From Buttiauxella izardii (GTDB lineage: Bacteria > Pseudomonadota > Gammaproteobacteria > Enterobacterales > Enterobacteriaceae), in contig NZ_QZWH01000015.1 of assembly GCF_003601925.1 (NCBI RefSeq), forward strand, positions 1 through 64,000: 64,000 nt of DNA, given 5' to 3'. The notes under the pieces are model-generated. The model worked only from the letters and a program-made list of their open reading frames with translations. It was not told the origin of the DNA and searched no databases. A program made the position numbers and the translations under genes. Positions within the stretch are counted from its first letter, which is position 1. The number at the start of each line of letters is the position of its first letter. Positions 52,801 to 61,936 of this stretch are shown in pieces.

Positions 52801-53877
52801 TCAGGAAGTTGTTAAATTGTTAACAATGAAATTAATTATTTCCCGAAGGTTCTCATTACTCAAAGCAAACAGCTCTTCTTTAGGTTTATCAAAGTAATAT
52901 CTGGTTTCAAAAACAAAGGAGTTAGTATTGGCATCATCACCTATCAACAACACATTACCTAATGGACGCTGTTCTTTAACACAACATGGGCCATAGATCA
53001 GTATGACGGGTACGCCTACCGCATCGGCTATATAAACATTGCCTGAATCTGAAGCAATATAAAAATCCATTTTACTGATGGCATGTGGTAAATCTTCCAG
53101 CGATATTTGCCCAATCAAATTGACAAAATTGTTTCGCTCACCTGTCACTTTAAGTAAGTCATCGAGCCACACTTGTTCATTTTTAGAACCAAAAATATAG
53201 TAACAACAAGGCAGATCACTGAGTGACTCAAAAAGACGGTTCCAGGTGGCCGGTGGGATTGTCTTGGCTTTGTTTCCTGCAGAGATACTTAAGCCAATTT
53301 TTATTACGTTGGGTTGGTCTAAAATTGCTGGATATTCTGCGGGTATTCTTAGCGGCAGTGTTGCGTGTTTCGGCTGGTCTTTCCACGTCAGATTACGATC
53401 GGCAAGTTTCAGATAGTTATCAACGCTGAGAGTGTATTTACCATGCTCAACAACGCCATTAGCCATAAGATAAAACAAGGCTTGATACCAACGGCGAGTA
53501 TAAGTCGATAAAAACTGCTTGTTTGCAGCATTGCAGGTTGAAGCAAAGAAAAGGTTGGTGCTGTTCGGTTGCAGCAGATACACATTCTCATAGCGATTCA
53601 ACAATTTGAATGCTAAACGAAACTTTCGCCACAAACTCTTTTTGTGTTCTTCGATAAGGAAAAGGGTATCAATAGTTTCATCATGCTGAGCCAAAGGCCG
53701 AACAGTTTTGCTGATCAAGACATCGCTGTGCTTCAGATGGGCGAGTAAAGGCGTTACGTTAACGAAATCACCAATTTTCGCTGTCTGGATGACCAGGTTA
53801 CGGCCCGTTTTTTTATAGAACAGTTTGCCGATCAGCTTGAAAGGTAGAAAGAGGATGAATAGGAATAGATAGCTCAT
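52801..53877 (-). CDS. GT9 heptosyltransferase-like protein of the variable core block
   Basis: The product is 358 residues. An N-terminal hydrophobic segment (SYLFLFILFLPFKLIG) precedes a GT9 domain: NLVIQTAKIGDFVNVTPLLA, and ISAGNKAKTIPPATWNRLF for the donor region. The C-terminal motif is ASDSGNVYIADAVGVPVILIYGP, the GT9 D(T/S)GxxH region, but with Tyr-Ile in place of the usual Met-His. Specificity cannot be told; a fourth heptose or Kdo-type addition to the outer core is possible. It starts 6 nt after waaC and is AT-rich. Confidence 0.82.
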   Translation of the reverse strand: MSYLFLFILFLPFKLIGKLFYKKTGRNLVIQTAKIGDFVNVTPLLAHLKHSDVLISKTVRPLAQHDETIDTLFLIEEHKKSLWRKFRLAFKLLNRYENVYLLQPNSTNLFFASTCNAANKQFLSTYTRRWYQALFYLMANGVVEHGKYTLSVDNYLKLADRNLTWKDQPKHATLPLRIPAEYPAILDQPNVIKIGLSISAGNKAKTIPPATWNRLFESLSDLPCCYYIFGSKNEQVWLDDLLKVTGERNNFVNLIGQISLEDLPHAISKMDFYIASDSGNVYIADAVGVPVILIYGPCCVKEQRPLGNVLLIGDDANTNSFVFETRYYFDKPKEELFALSNENLREIINFIVNNLTTS

Positions 53878-53883
53878 TAATTG

Positions 53884-54861
53884 TTAGTCTACTGCTAAGT
53901 GGCTAATTTTCTGGAGTATGTTAAATGTTTCTGCAGCGGTAATGTTAGCCATGCTTTTTCCTGCGCCTCTAATTTCGTGCTGATTTTTACCGTAGCCACC
54001 AATCAACCCCGGATCGGTAGGACCATACAATGTTATGTTTGGCCGAGCGAGTGCAGCAGTTAAATGGCTTAAGCCCGTATCAACTGAGACGATAGCTTTG
54101 GCGCCTGCAAGTTCTCTGGCGACTTGTTCAAGTGTCAAACGCGGCAGCACTTCAACATTATCAAATCCTTCAGACAGGCGAATTGCCCGTTCGTGCTCAT
54201 GATTTGCACCCCACGGGAGTTTAATACGTAAGCCTGTTTTATGCATTAATTGAATAAGATCTCGCCAGTGTGATTCCGGCCAGTGTTTTTCATCGCGAGT
54301 TGTCGCATGAAGGAAAACGACATACTCCTCTGCGCCTGATTCGCTGTTGGTAGGGAAATGGCCTGCAATGGCGTAATCTCCCTGCTTTTCAGGATTCTGA
54401 TAATTAAGGCTTTTCGCGAATAGCTCTCGAGTCCGTTCTACCGCATGTTGCTGCTTCGCAATGTGATGGCGTTTATTATAAAAAAGGCTCGCCAGAGGCT
54501 CACGCGCGGAACTCCAGTCCATGCCATGCTTAATTCCCCGCGCTTTTCGCGTCACTAATGCAGCACTTTTGATCAGTCCCTGAGCATCAATAACCGCGTC
54601 ATATTGCTCGACACGTAATGTCTTATAAAATGCTTCGCGTTCAGCTTTTACCGGAGCGGAGAACCAGTTTTTACGCCAGCGGCGAATCGCAACCGGAAGC
54701 ACTTTATTCACAGCGGGATGCCAGGATGGGATTTGCGCGAAACCTTCTTCAACCACCCAATCAAAGCGGATGCCGGGAATGGCATGCATTGCATCCGTCA
54801 AGGCCGGCAGCGTATGCAGGACATCACCCATGGATGATGTTTTAACGATCAATACCCGCAT
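53884..54861 (-). CDS. waaC: LPS heptosyltransferase I WaaC
   Basis: This GT9 enzyme adds the first L,D-heptose to Kdo2-lipid A. The product is 325 residues. MRVLIVKTSSMGDVLHTLPALTDA binds the acceptor, with the catalytic Asp near residue 13. HATTRDEKHWPESHW and SVDTGLSHLTAALARPNITLYGPTDP form the ADP-heptose site. Its start overlaps the waaF stop by one base (TAATG). Full length and intact. Confidence 0.96.
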   Translation of the reverse strand: MRVLIVKTSSMGDVLHTLPALTDAMHAIPGIRFDWVVEEGFAQIPSWHPAVNKVLPVAIRRWRKNWFSAPVKAEREAFYKTLRVEQYDAVIDAQGLIKSAALVTRKARGIKHGMDWSSAREPLASLFYNKRHHIAKQQHAVERTRELFAKSLNYQNPEKQGDYAIAGHFPTNSESGAEEYVVFLHATTRDEKHWPESHWRDLIQLMHKTGLRIKLPWGANHEHERAIRLSEGFDNVEVLPRLTLEQVARELAGAKAIVSVDTGLSHLTAALARPNITLYGPTDPGLIGGYGKNQHEIRGAGKSMANITAAETFNILQKISHLAVD

Positions 54862-55910
54862 TACGCATCCTTTTCAGCCTGTAACAACGCAGTGAGCTCT
54901 TCAATCACGCGCTCAGGCGTAATATCAATCAAGCTCTGATGATAACCTTCCGCAGCATCCCCTTTACGCACCTTGTGATAGCCAGTGATCAGGCGAATCA
55001 CGCGCGCCTTATGTGACAATGGTGGCGTAAAGTCCGGGCTGCTTGGGCCATACAATGCAACCAATGGGCGGTTAAGTGCGGCGGCAACATGCATTAAACC
55101 GGAATCGTTAGTCACCACAGCCTGACAAGCAGCAAGCAAAATGACGGCTTGTTCAAGTTCAGTGTCTCCCGCCAGATTGCGGCAATAAGCCTGCTGTTGA
55201 GTGGTTAACGCAGCGACAATGTCATTCCCGGCTTCTTTGTCTTTTGCAGAGCCGAACAAAACAACCTGATAACCATCATCGATGAGTTTGCCGGCAAGTG
55301 TCGCGTAGTGATAATGCGGCCAGCGTTTTGCTGGGCCGAATTCAGCGCCTGGGCAGAAACCAATCATCGGGCGCTGTGCGTCCAGACTAAAGGCCTTACA
55401 CGCCTGTACTTTTTCCCCATCGCTAACCTGTAGCTGTGGCCAAAGTAACGGTTGTGGAAGATCTTTTGCCGACTGCATACGCCCCTTGTCGTAAGCCAAA
55501 GCAATGTAGCGTTCGACCATTAAAGGCCAGGCTTGCTTATCCAGAACGCGAGCATCATTGAGCACGCCATAGCGCATTTCGCCGCGCCAGCCGGTGCGTT
55601 GTGGAATATTGGCAAAGAAAGGAACGAGTGCGGACTTAAACGAATTTGGCAGCACATAGGCCTGGTCGTAACGCTTTTCACGCAAGGCATGTCCAAGACG
55701 GCGGCGTTCGCTGATTTCAAGCGCACCATGTCCAAGCGGCATTGCCAGCGCTTCGTTAACTTCCGGCATACGTGATAATAATGGACGGCACCAGGCCGGT
55801 GCCATCACATCAATGATTGCCTGGGGATAGCGCGCCTTGAGCGTGCGATAGAGACTTTGCGACATCATCATGTCGCCCACCCATGACGGGCCAATCACCA
55901 GTATTTTCAT
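54861..55910 (-). CDS. waaF: LPS heptosyltransferase II WaaF
   Basis: This GT9 enzyme adds the second heptose to heptose I. The product is 349 residues. It begins MKILVIGPSWVGDMMMSQSL; GFCPGAEFGPAKRWPHYHYA and TNDSGLMHVAAALNRPLVALYGPSSPDFTPP form the donor site. It sits 16 nt after hldD and is coupled to waaC. Confidence 0.97.
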   Translation of the reverse strand: MKILVIGPSWVGDMMMSQSLYRTLKARYPQAIIDVMAPAWCRPLLSRMPEVNEALAMPLGHGALEISERRRLGHALREKRYDQAYVLPNSFKSALVPFFANIPQRTGWRGEMRYGVLNDARVLDKQAWPLMVERYIALAYDKGRMQSAKDLPQPLLWPQLQVSDGEKVQACKAFSLDAQRPMIGFCPGAEFGPAKRWPHYHYATLAGKLIDDGYQVVLFGSAKDKEAGNDIVAALTTQQQAYCRNLAGDTELEQAVILLAACQAVVTNDSGLMHVAAALNRPLVALYGPSSPDFTPPLSHKARVIRLITGYHKVRKGDAAEGYHQSLIDITPERVIEELTALLQAEKDA

Positions 55911-55926
55911 GTGTCAGGCGACCTGC

Positions 55927-56859
55927 TTATGCGTCACGGTTCAGCCAGGCCATATATTCTGTCACGCCTTCGGCAACAGTTTTAAATGGCTTGTCGTAAC
56001 CTGCGGCACGCAGCCTGGTCAAATCGGCCTGAGTAAATTCTTGATAGCGGCCTTTGAGTTTTTCCGGGAATGGAATGTACTCAATGCTGCCTTTTTTGTG
56101 GTACGCCAGCGCTGCATCGGCAATGGCCTGGAAAGATTCCGCACGACCCGTACCGCAGTTATAAATACCGGAAACGCCGTTTTGCCAGAACCACAAATTC
56201 ACTGCGGCAACATCACCGACGTAGATGAAATCGCGTTTAAAGCTGTCGCTGCCTTCAAACAGTTTTGGATTCTCACCGTTGTTCAACTGCGTATTCAGAT
56301 GGAATGCCACGCTCGCCATGCTGCCTTTGTGGCCTTCGCGCGGTCCATATACGTTGAAGTAACGGAAGCCCGTAATCTGGGAGTTTGCTTCTGGAAGGAT
56401 TTGACGCACGTATTCGTCGAACAGGAATTTGGAGTAACCATAAACGTTTAGCGGCTGCTCATATTCACGCGATTCGATGAAGTCGCTGTTGCGACCGCCG
56501 TAGGTTGCCGCTGAAGAGGCATACAGGAATGGGATTTCGTGCTCCAGGCAGTAATGCAGAACTTCTTTGGAGTACTGATAGTTGTTATCCATCATGTATT
56601 TGCCGTCCCACTCGGTAGTGGAAGAGCACGCACCTTCGTGGAAGATGGCTTCGATATTGCCGAATTCTTCGTCGGCCATAATCTGGATTAAGAAGTCTTC
56701 TTTATCCATATAGTCGGCAATATTCAAATCGACGAGGTTGGCGAACTTGGTGCCATCCTTCAGGTTGTCTACCACCAGAATATCTGTATGGCCGAGATCA
56801 TTCAGTGACTTAATGATGTTGCTGCCGATAAGGCCAGCACCGCCGGTGACAATAATCAT
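55927..56859 (-). CDS. hldD: ADP-L-glycero-D-manno-heptose-6-epimerase HldD
   Basis: This NADP-dependent SDR enzyme converts ADP-D,D-heptose into ADP-L,D-heptose, the donor for WaaC, WaaF and WaaQ. The product is 310 residues. The Rossmann motif [12 protein letters not shown] is at residues 4-15, and the catalytic YGYSK (YxxxK) near 140. ATG at 56859 (MIIVTGGAG) matches E. coli; the frame opens upstream at 56895. It leads the hldD-waaF-waaC operon and is divergent from kbl. Confidence 0.97.
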   Translation of the reverse strand: MIIVTGGAGLIGSNIIKSLNDLGHTDILVVDNLKDGTKFANLVDLNIADYMDKEDFLIQIMADEEFGNIEAIFHEGACSSTTEWDGKYMMDNNYQYSKEVLHYCLEHEIPFLYASSAATYGGRNSDFIESREYEQPLNVYGYSKFLFDEYVRQILPEANSQITGFRYFNVYGPREGHKGSMASVAFHLNTQLNNGENPKLFEGSDSFKRDFIYVGDVAAVNLWFWQNGVSGIYNCGTGRAESFQAIADAALAYHKKGSIEYIPFPEKLKGRYQEFTQADLTRLRAAGYDKPFKTVAEGVTEYMAWLNRDA

Positions 56860-57075
56860 GAGCGAAACCTTAAACAAAAGAGGGCCGTAAGGCACGATAC
56901 CTCACGCGCTAATGGCTCTTATCATACCATCACATTCATTGACCCGCCTAATCAGAGGAAGTTTCTCAGCCTCGTGATTTATGCTGCAAAAATCAATTTC
57001 ATTGAAGCGTCATCTCGTGTCCTGGTATAGGTTTGGGTAATATGTGCCGAAATTAGCCATGCCTGGAGAATCGCA

Positions 57076-58272
57076 ATGCGCGGAGATTTTTACCAACAGT
57101 TAACAACCCAACTTGAAACCGCACGAGCGGAAGGGTTGTTTAAAGAAGAACGTATCATTACTTCTGCTCAACAAGCAGATATCACCGTTGCTGATGGCAG
57201 CCATGTCATTAACTTCTGCGCCAATAACTATCTCGGTCTCGCTAATCACCCGGAGCTTATCAATGCCGCAAAACAGGGCATGGATAAACACGGTTTTGGG
57301 ATGGCTTCTGTGCGTTTCATTTGTGGAACCCAGGACAGCCACAAAGAGCTGGAAGGTAAACTGGCCAGTTTCCTCGGGATGGAAGATTCAATTCTTTATT
57401 CTTCTTGCTTCGACGCTAACGGCGGCCTGTTTGAAACGCTGCTTGGCCCGGAAGATGCCATTATTTCCGATGCGCTGAACCACGCATCTATTATTGATGG
57501 CGTGCGCCTGTGCAAAGCGAAGCGTTATCGCTACGCTAACAACGACATGCAAGAACTTGAAGCTCGCCTGAAAGAAGCGCGTGAAGCGGGTGCTCGCCAC
57601 ATCATGATCGCAACGGACGGTGTGTTCTCGATGGACGGCGTGATTGCGAACCTGAATGGTGTTTGTGATTTGGCTGATGAATATGACGCACTGGTCATGG
57701 TCGATGATTCCCATGCGGTAGGTTTCGTGGGTGAAAACGGTCGCGGTACGCATGAATACTGCAATGTGATGGATCGTGTCGACATTATCACCGGCACATT
57801 AGGTAAAGCGCTGGGTGGTGCTTCTGGTGGTTATACCGCTGGGCGTAAAGAAGTGATCGAGTGGCTACGTCAGCGTTCTCGCCCATATCTTTTCTCTAAC
57901 TCTTTGGCTCCAGCTATTGTTTCTGCCTCCATCAAAGTTCTGGAAATGCTGGAAACAGGTGCTGAAATGCGCGACCGCCTGTGGGCCAACGCAAGCCTGT
58001 TCCGCGAGAAAATGTCCGCCGCTGGCTTTACTCTGGCCGGTGCTGATCATGCCATCATCCCGGTAATGTTGGGCGAAGCGACCGTGGCGCAGAACTTTGC
58101 TCGCGAATTGCAAAAAGAAGGTATTTACGTCACTGGATTCTTCTATCCGGTGGTTCCAAAAGGTCAGGCGCGCATCCGTACTCAGATGTCTGCGGCTCAT
58201 TCGACTGAACAAATTGAACGTGCGATTGACGCGTTTACGCGTATCGGTAAACAGCTGGGCGTTATCGCCTAA
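57076..58272 (+). CDS. kbl: 2-amino-3-ketobutyrate CoA ligase (glycine C-acetyltransferase)
   Basis: This PLP enzyme cleaves 2-amino-3-oxobutyrate with CoA to glycine and acetyl-CoA, the second step of threonine breakdown. The product is 398 residues of the alpha-oxoamine synthase family. Seen are [14 protein letters not shown], the PLP-ring His region [21 protein letters not shown] and the Schiff-base Lys in [13 protein letters not shown] near residue 244. It forms the kbl-tdh operon, 10 nt apart. Confidence 0.97.
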   Translation: MRGDFYQQLTTQLETARAEGLFKEERIITSAQQADITVADGSHVINFCANNYLGLANHPELINAAKQGMDKHGFGMASVRFICGTQDSHKELEGKLASFLGMEDSILYSSCFDANGGLFETLLGPEDAIISDALNHASIIDGVRLCKAKRYRYANNDMQELEARLKEAREAGARHIMIATDGVFSMDGVIANLNGVCDLADEYDALVMVDDSHAVGFVGENGRGTHEYCNVMDRVDIITGTLGKALGGASGGYTAGRKEVIEWLRQRSRPYLFSNSLAPAIVSASIKVLEMLETGAEMRDRLWANASLFREKMSAAGFTLAGADHAIIPVMLGEATVAQNFARELQKEGIYVTGFFYPVVPKGQARIRTQMSAAHSTEQIERAIDAFTRIGKQLGVIA

Positions 58273-58282
58273 GGGAGCGGCC

Positions 58283-59308
58283 ATGAAAGCATTAGCGAAA
58301 CTGAAAGCGGAAGAAGGCATCTGGATGACGGATGCACCCAAGCCGGAAATGGGTCATAACGATCTGCTGATCAAAATCCGTAAAACCGCGATTTGCGGCA
58401 CCGACGTGCATATTTATAACTGGGATGAATGGTCACAAAAGACCATCCCGGTTCCAATGGTTGTTGGTCACGAATATGTCGGTGAAGTCGTCGGCATCGG
58501 CCAGGAAGTAAAAGGTTTCAAAATTGGCGATCGTGTTTCCGGTGAAGGCCATATTACCTGCGGCCATTGCCGAAACTGCCGCGCGGGTCGTACTCACTTA
58601 TGCCGCAACACGACTGGCGTAGGCGTGAACCGCGAAGGCTGTTTTGCAGAATATCTGGTGCTGCCAGCCTTCAATGCTTTCAAAATCCCTGACAACATTT
58701 CTGACGATCTGGCGTCTATCTTCGACCCGTTCGGCAACGCTGTTCATACCGCGCTGTCTTTCGACCTGGTCGGTGAAGATGTTTTGGTTTCTGGTGCCGG
58801 CCCGATTGGCATTATGGCGGCGGCTGTGGCTAAACACGTCGGCGCACGTAACGTTGTTATCACCGATGTGAATGAATATCGACTTGAGCTGGCTCGTGAA
58901 ATGGGTGTGACCCGCGCGGTTAACGTCAGTAAAGAAAACCTGACCGACGTGATGAAAGAGTTAGGCATGACCGAAGGGTTTGATGTCGGCCTGGAAATGT
59001 CCGGTGCTCCACCGGCGTTCCGTACCATGCTCGACACCATGAACCACGGTGGCCGTATAGCGATGCTGGGTATTCCACCTTCTGATATGTCCATCGACTG
59101 GACGAAAGTCATCTTTAAAGGCTTGTTCATCAAAGGGATTTATGGACGTGAGATGTTCGAGACCTGGTACAAAATGGCGGCATTGATTCAGTCCGGTTTG
59201 GATCTGTCACCGATTATCACGCACCGTTTTGGTATCGATGATTTCCAAAAAGGCTTTGATGCCATGCGTTCTGGTCAATCCGGTAAAGTGATTCTGAGCT
59301 GGGATTAA
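58283..59308 (+). CDS. tdh: L-threonine 3-dehydrogenase
   Basis: This zinc-dependent MDR dehydrogenase oxidises threonine to 2-amino-3-oxobutyrate, passed on to Kbl. The product is 341 residues. Catalytic zinc ligands lie in [11 protein letters not shown] (Cys38) and VGHEYVGEV; structural zinc cysteines in [15 protein letters not shown]. The NAD-binding [13 protein letters not shown] follows near residue 172. I chose ATG 58283 after GGGAGCGG; the frame reads open into kbl but without family support. Confidence 0.97.
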   Translation: MKALAKLKAEEGIWMTDAPKPEMGHNDLLIKIRKTAICGTDVHIYNWDEWSQKTIPVPMVVGHEYVGEVVGIGQEVKGFKIGDRVSGEGHITCGHCRNCRAGRTHLCRNTTGVGVNREGCFAEYLVLPAFNAFKIPDNISDDLASIFDPFGNAVHTALSFDLVGEDVLVSGAGPIGIMAAAVAKHVGARNVVITDVNEYRLELAREMGVTRAVNVSKENLTDVMKELGMTEGFDVGLEMSGAPPAFRTMLDTMNHGGRIAMLGIPPSDMSIDWTKVIFKGLFIKGIYGREMFETWYKMAALIQSGLDLSPIITHRFGIDDFQKGFDAMRSGQSGKVILSWD

Positions 59309-59313
59309 TATGA

Positions 59314-59343
59314 CAATCGGGGCCAAATTTCTGGCCCCGATTT
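59314..59343 (+). terminator. kbl-tdh intrinsic terminator
   Basis: AATCGGGGCCA-AATTTC-TGGCCCCGATT is a perfect 11-bp stem 6 nt after tdh. The T-run is weak (TTTAGC), but stem strength suggests termination or 3'-end protection. Confidence 0.8.
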
Positions 59344-59431
59344 AGCTTTGAAGTGCTCCACAGAGTGGGTGGCTGTCTAAAAAACATGCAGGTAAATATC
59401 TCATCTTTCGATGCGATATTACTTTTTGAGA

Positions 59432-60526
59432 CTATGCACTTAGGGGCTCATCCAAATATGAGATAGCAGCCTCAGATATGGCATCAATATCGATAGCATA
59501 CTTTCTCTTGTCAAAAATAATCTGTTTATGATTTTCTCCATGTGGAGAAAATATTATATTGCCTTTAAGCGTCTCATTGTGATCTAAAAACACTGTATAA
59601 TATATCCCAATAAGTTTTGTTTGTAAGGCTGATGAAATATGCACTATTGCTGTATCAACGGAGATAGTAAGATCTGCTTTTTTAATCAGAGACACTGCGT
59701 GCCACAAAGAGTCAAAAAGACAGATAGAGACATTTTTATTATTAATTTTAATTTTCTGTATTTTCAATTTCTCCCCAATGATAAATATCTTAATGTTTGG
59801 GGTCTTTGAAAGGTTTTCCACTAACTTATCGAGTTGCTCTAGAGTCAAACTACGTTCATCAACACTAGCAAACGGATTGATAACAACAATTTTTTCTTCG
59901 CTATTGACCGGTCGTAAGTAATCATCGATAAAGCTATCATGCTCACTAAGTTCTGGAAGCATATATCTGAATTTATTTGCGTTAATACCTAATAGCTCTA
60001 AAATTTTCTTTTGAGGATCAGTGATATGAAAATCTTTTTGTAATGGGATGGTAATATTATAAGGCTTGGTAAGCCAGCCACCAAAACTAATTGCATATTT
60101 ATAGTTTATTTTTGAAAGTAACAGAGTGTTAAATGTTTCCTTTCTTTTCATCCAGGAATAAATGCTAATAACAAGATCGGTGTTTATTTTCTCCAATGCT
60201 TGTATATTATTCATGTCTACAATATGTAGCTCATCGATGCAACTTAATTTCTCGAAGAAATGCCTTTTATTTTCTTCTGCAATGATTTGAATAGTATAAC
60301 CAGCATCTTTTAACTTAGCCCAAATCCCTGTATGACAAACGGCATCACCAATGCCTAAATCAACAAAAGGGAAAAGGATTTTTTTAACATCCTTGGCATC
60401 CAATTGCTGATTCCTTTTATCTTCAATCTTTTTTGCGACAGAATAAAGCTTTACCCTTCTTTTCAGCTCATGTGTTTTATGATTTCTTTTTCTATTAAGT
60501 TTTCTAAGATAATTAATTACCTTCAT
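59432..60526 (-). CDS. Orphan GT9 heptosyltransferase-like protein
   Basis: The product is 364 residues. A Lys/Arg-rich N terminus (YLRKLNRKRNHKTHELKRR) precedes a GT9-like domain: ILFPFVDLGIGDAVCHTGIW in the acceptor half, NPFASVDERSLTLEQLDKL in the linker and TISVDTAIVHISSALQTKLIGIYY, the ADP-heptose-type D-T-x-x-x-H site. It is AT-rich against its neighbours. In E. coli this place after tdh is held by waaH/yibD, another core modifier. I infer a core or other heptose-related transfer but no precise role. ATG at 60526 (MKVINYL) is preferred; 60574 is also in frame. Confidence 0.8.
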   Translation of the reverse strand: MKVINYLRKLNRKRNHKTHELKRRVKLYSVAKKIEDKRNQQLDAKDVKKILFPFVDLGIGDAVCHTGIWAKLKDAGYTIQIIAEENKRHFFEKLSCIDELHIVDMNNIQALEKINTDLVISIYSWMKRKETFNTLLLSKINYKYAISFGGWLTKPYNITIPLQKDFHITDPQKKILELLGINANKFRYMLPELSEHDSFIDDYLRPVNSEEKIVVINPFASVDERSLTLEQLDKLVENLSKTPNIKIFIIGEKLKIQKIKINNKNVSICLFDSLWHAVSLIKKADLTISVDTAIVHISSALQTKLIGIYYTVFLDHNETLKGNIIFSPHGENHKQIIFDKRKYAIDIDAISEAAISYLDEPLSA

Positions 60527-60612
60527 AATGTTTCTGCTATCTCTGACGATAAAATTTAGAGACAGTATAAGCATTGTCTATCATGAATGCTATTCAGTCA
60601 GTATTCACGATT

Positions 60613-61025
60613 GGCTATTTTTACCCCAACCTTGCCACTGATGCTGCATCTATTTCAACAACTGGCATCGTCGGTTGCGTGTCATTGGGTCGAGAAGTAC
60701 CAATCTGCGGTTCGTTGAGCAATCGAGGAGCCATTTCAATAGCACTGGGAATGGTCGTGCAGAGAGATTGCTTAACACCACGGTTAATCAGTACACTTTC
60801 TACGCCATGAGAGACGGCAGTGATTTTATCACCGATGCGGTTCACAACTCTTGTAATCGTCTGACTCATCACTGGCTCAATATGACATTGTTGAACAACC
60901 GCCACATCAAGAGGTCCCGCAGCCAGAAATACGTTTGAGCAGTTCCAACATGCCTCTGGTAGCGCCTCCCCAATCTTTGCCATTGTCCAGCAAGAGAAAT
61001 TTATGCCGCTGTTGATGAGTCTTTT
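60613..61025 (-). pseudogene. Mosaic of yibQ-tail fragments and a broken GT4 gene
   Basis: Three short pieces match the downstream yibQ gene with its intervening parts deleted: 60613-60666 (like 61943-61997), 60667-60722 (like 62126-62181) and 60719-60737 (like 62272-62291). Upstream of them on the minus strand, 60738-61025 encodes glycosyltransferase-4-like pieces in two frames: FLLLDNGKDWGGATRGMLEL, then ITAVSHGVESVLINRGVK. A frameshift or deletion lies between, near 60940. A 120-codon open frame (60983 to 60621) crosses all this but looks like a chance fusion. Confidence 0.7.
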
Positions 61026-61048
61026 AGAAGGGATATTTATGTTATAAA

Positions 61049-61071
61049 GATTCGAATCTGGACTTCGAATC
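61049..61071. promoter_or_regulatory. Inverted repeat upstream of the GT2 gene
   Basis: GATTCGAA-TCTGGAC-TTCGAATC is a perfect 8-bp dyad with a 7-base spacer, 56 bp before the start codon at 61127. It could be an operator or a leftover of a mobile or recombination event. No known regulator box was matched. Confidence 0.4.
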
Positions 61072-61126
61072 TATCTCGCCAATTATTATTGATTGATATA
61101 ATTGGATTTTTGATGGCATAACAAGA

Positions 61127-61936
61127 ATGTTTAAATTATCAGTTTGTTTGCTGACTTATAACTCTGCACGTCTGCTTCCTGATGTATTAGATCCATTAAT
61201 AAAAATCGCAGATGAAATTATTATAATGGACTCGGGAAGTATCGATGACACAATTAATATTTCTCGTGGTTATGGTATTGAGCCAATATATCATCCATTT
61301 AAAACGCACAGTCAGCAGATGAATCATGCTACCAGTCTTGCGAGTTATGACTGGGTGTTGTGTATGGATAGCGATGAAATTCTTGATGAACAAACGACAG
61401 CGTTTATCCTTAAGCTAAAAGAGGGAGAAGAACCAAGGCGAGAGCAGGCGTGGCGTTTATCACGCTACTGGTTTGTGCTGGGAGAGCAAGTGCGAACAAT
61501 CTACCCGATATCTTCACCGGATTTCCCTGTGCGTTTATATAACCGAAAACAGACAAAATTTAACGATCGCCCGGTAGACGATCAGGCTGTGGGATACAGT
61601 TATTCATCCGTAATTCCTGGATTTGTACGACATGATACTTTTTACAACATTCATGAAGTGTTCAATAAATTAAATAGCTACACAACCCGGCTGGTTTTAA
61701 ATAAAAAAATCAAACCTTCATTGCTGAGAGGAGTGGTTAGTGCCATCGGCGCATTTTTCAAATGGTATTTATTTAGCGGTGCCTGGAGAAAAGGAAGGGT
61801 AGGGCTAGTCACCGGGTTGTATGCCACTTTTTATAGCTTTCTGAAATATTTCAAAGCATGGTATTGGCACGCTGAATCAAAGAGACAAGCGCGCAAAGAA
61901 AATACTTCCTCTGCGCGCTCCCAACATCAGGACTGA
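61127..61936 (+). CDS. WaaE-like GT2 glycosyltransferase
   Basis: The product is 269 residues. A GT-A family 2 domain has LSVCLLTYNSARLLPDVLDP, IMDSGSIDDTINIS and the metal-binding CMDSDEIL near residue 80. The organisation, including RLYNRKQTKFNDRPVDD and the late FFKWYLFSGAWRKGRVGL, is like WaaE/KdtX-type transferases. The acceptor is unknown; a core or surface sugar is likely by context. It is AT-rich at its start. The C terminus overlaps convergent yibQ by 10 bp. It probably came in together with the broken GT4 gene upstream. Confidence 0.82.
   Translation: MFKLSVCLLTYNSARLLPDVLDPLIKIADEIIIMDSGSIDDTINISRGYGIEPIYHPFKTHSQQMNHATSLASYDWVLCMDSDEILDEQTTAFILKLKEGEEPRREQAWRLSRYWFVLGEQVRTIYPISSPDFPVRLYNRKQTKFNDRPVDDQAVGYSYSSVIPGFVRHDTFYNIHEVFNKLNSYTTRLVLNKKIKPSLLRGVVSAIGAFFKWYLFSGAWRKGRVGLVTGLYATFYSFLKYFKAWYWHAESKRQARKENTSSARSQHQD

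Noticed and set aside
60621-60983. 120-residue protein
   Set aside because: The frame is a chance join of GT4 remnant and yibQ-tail fragments; flanking frames show the original reading was different.
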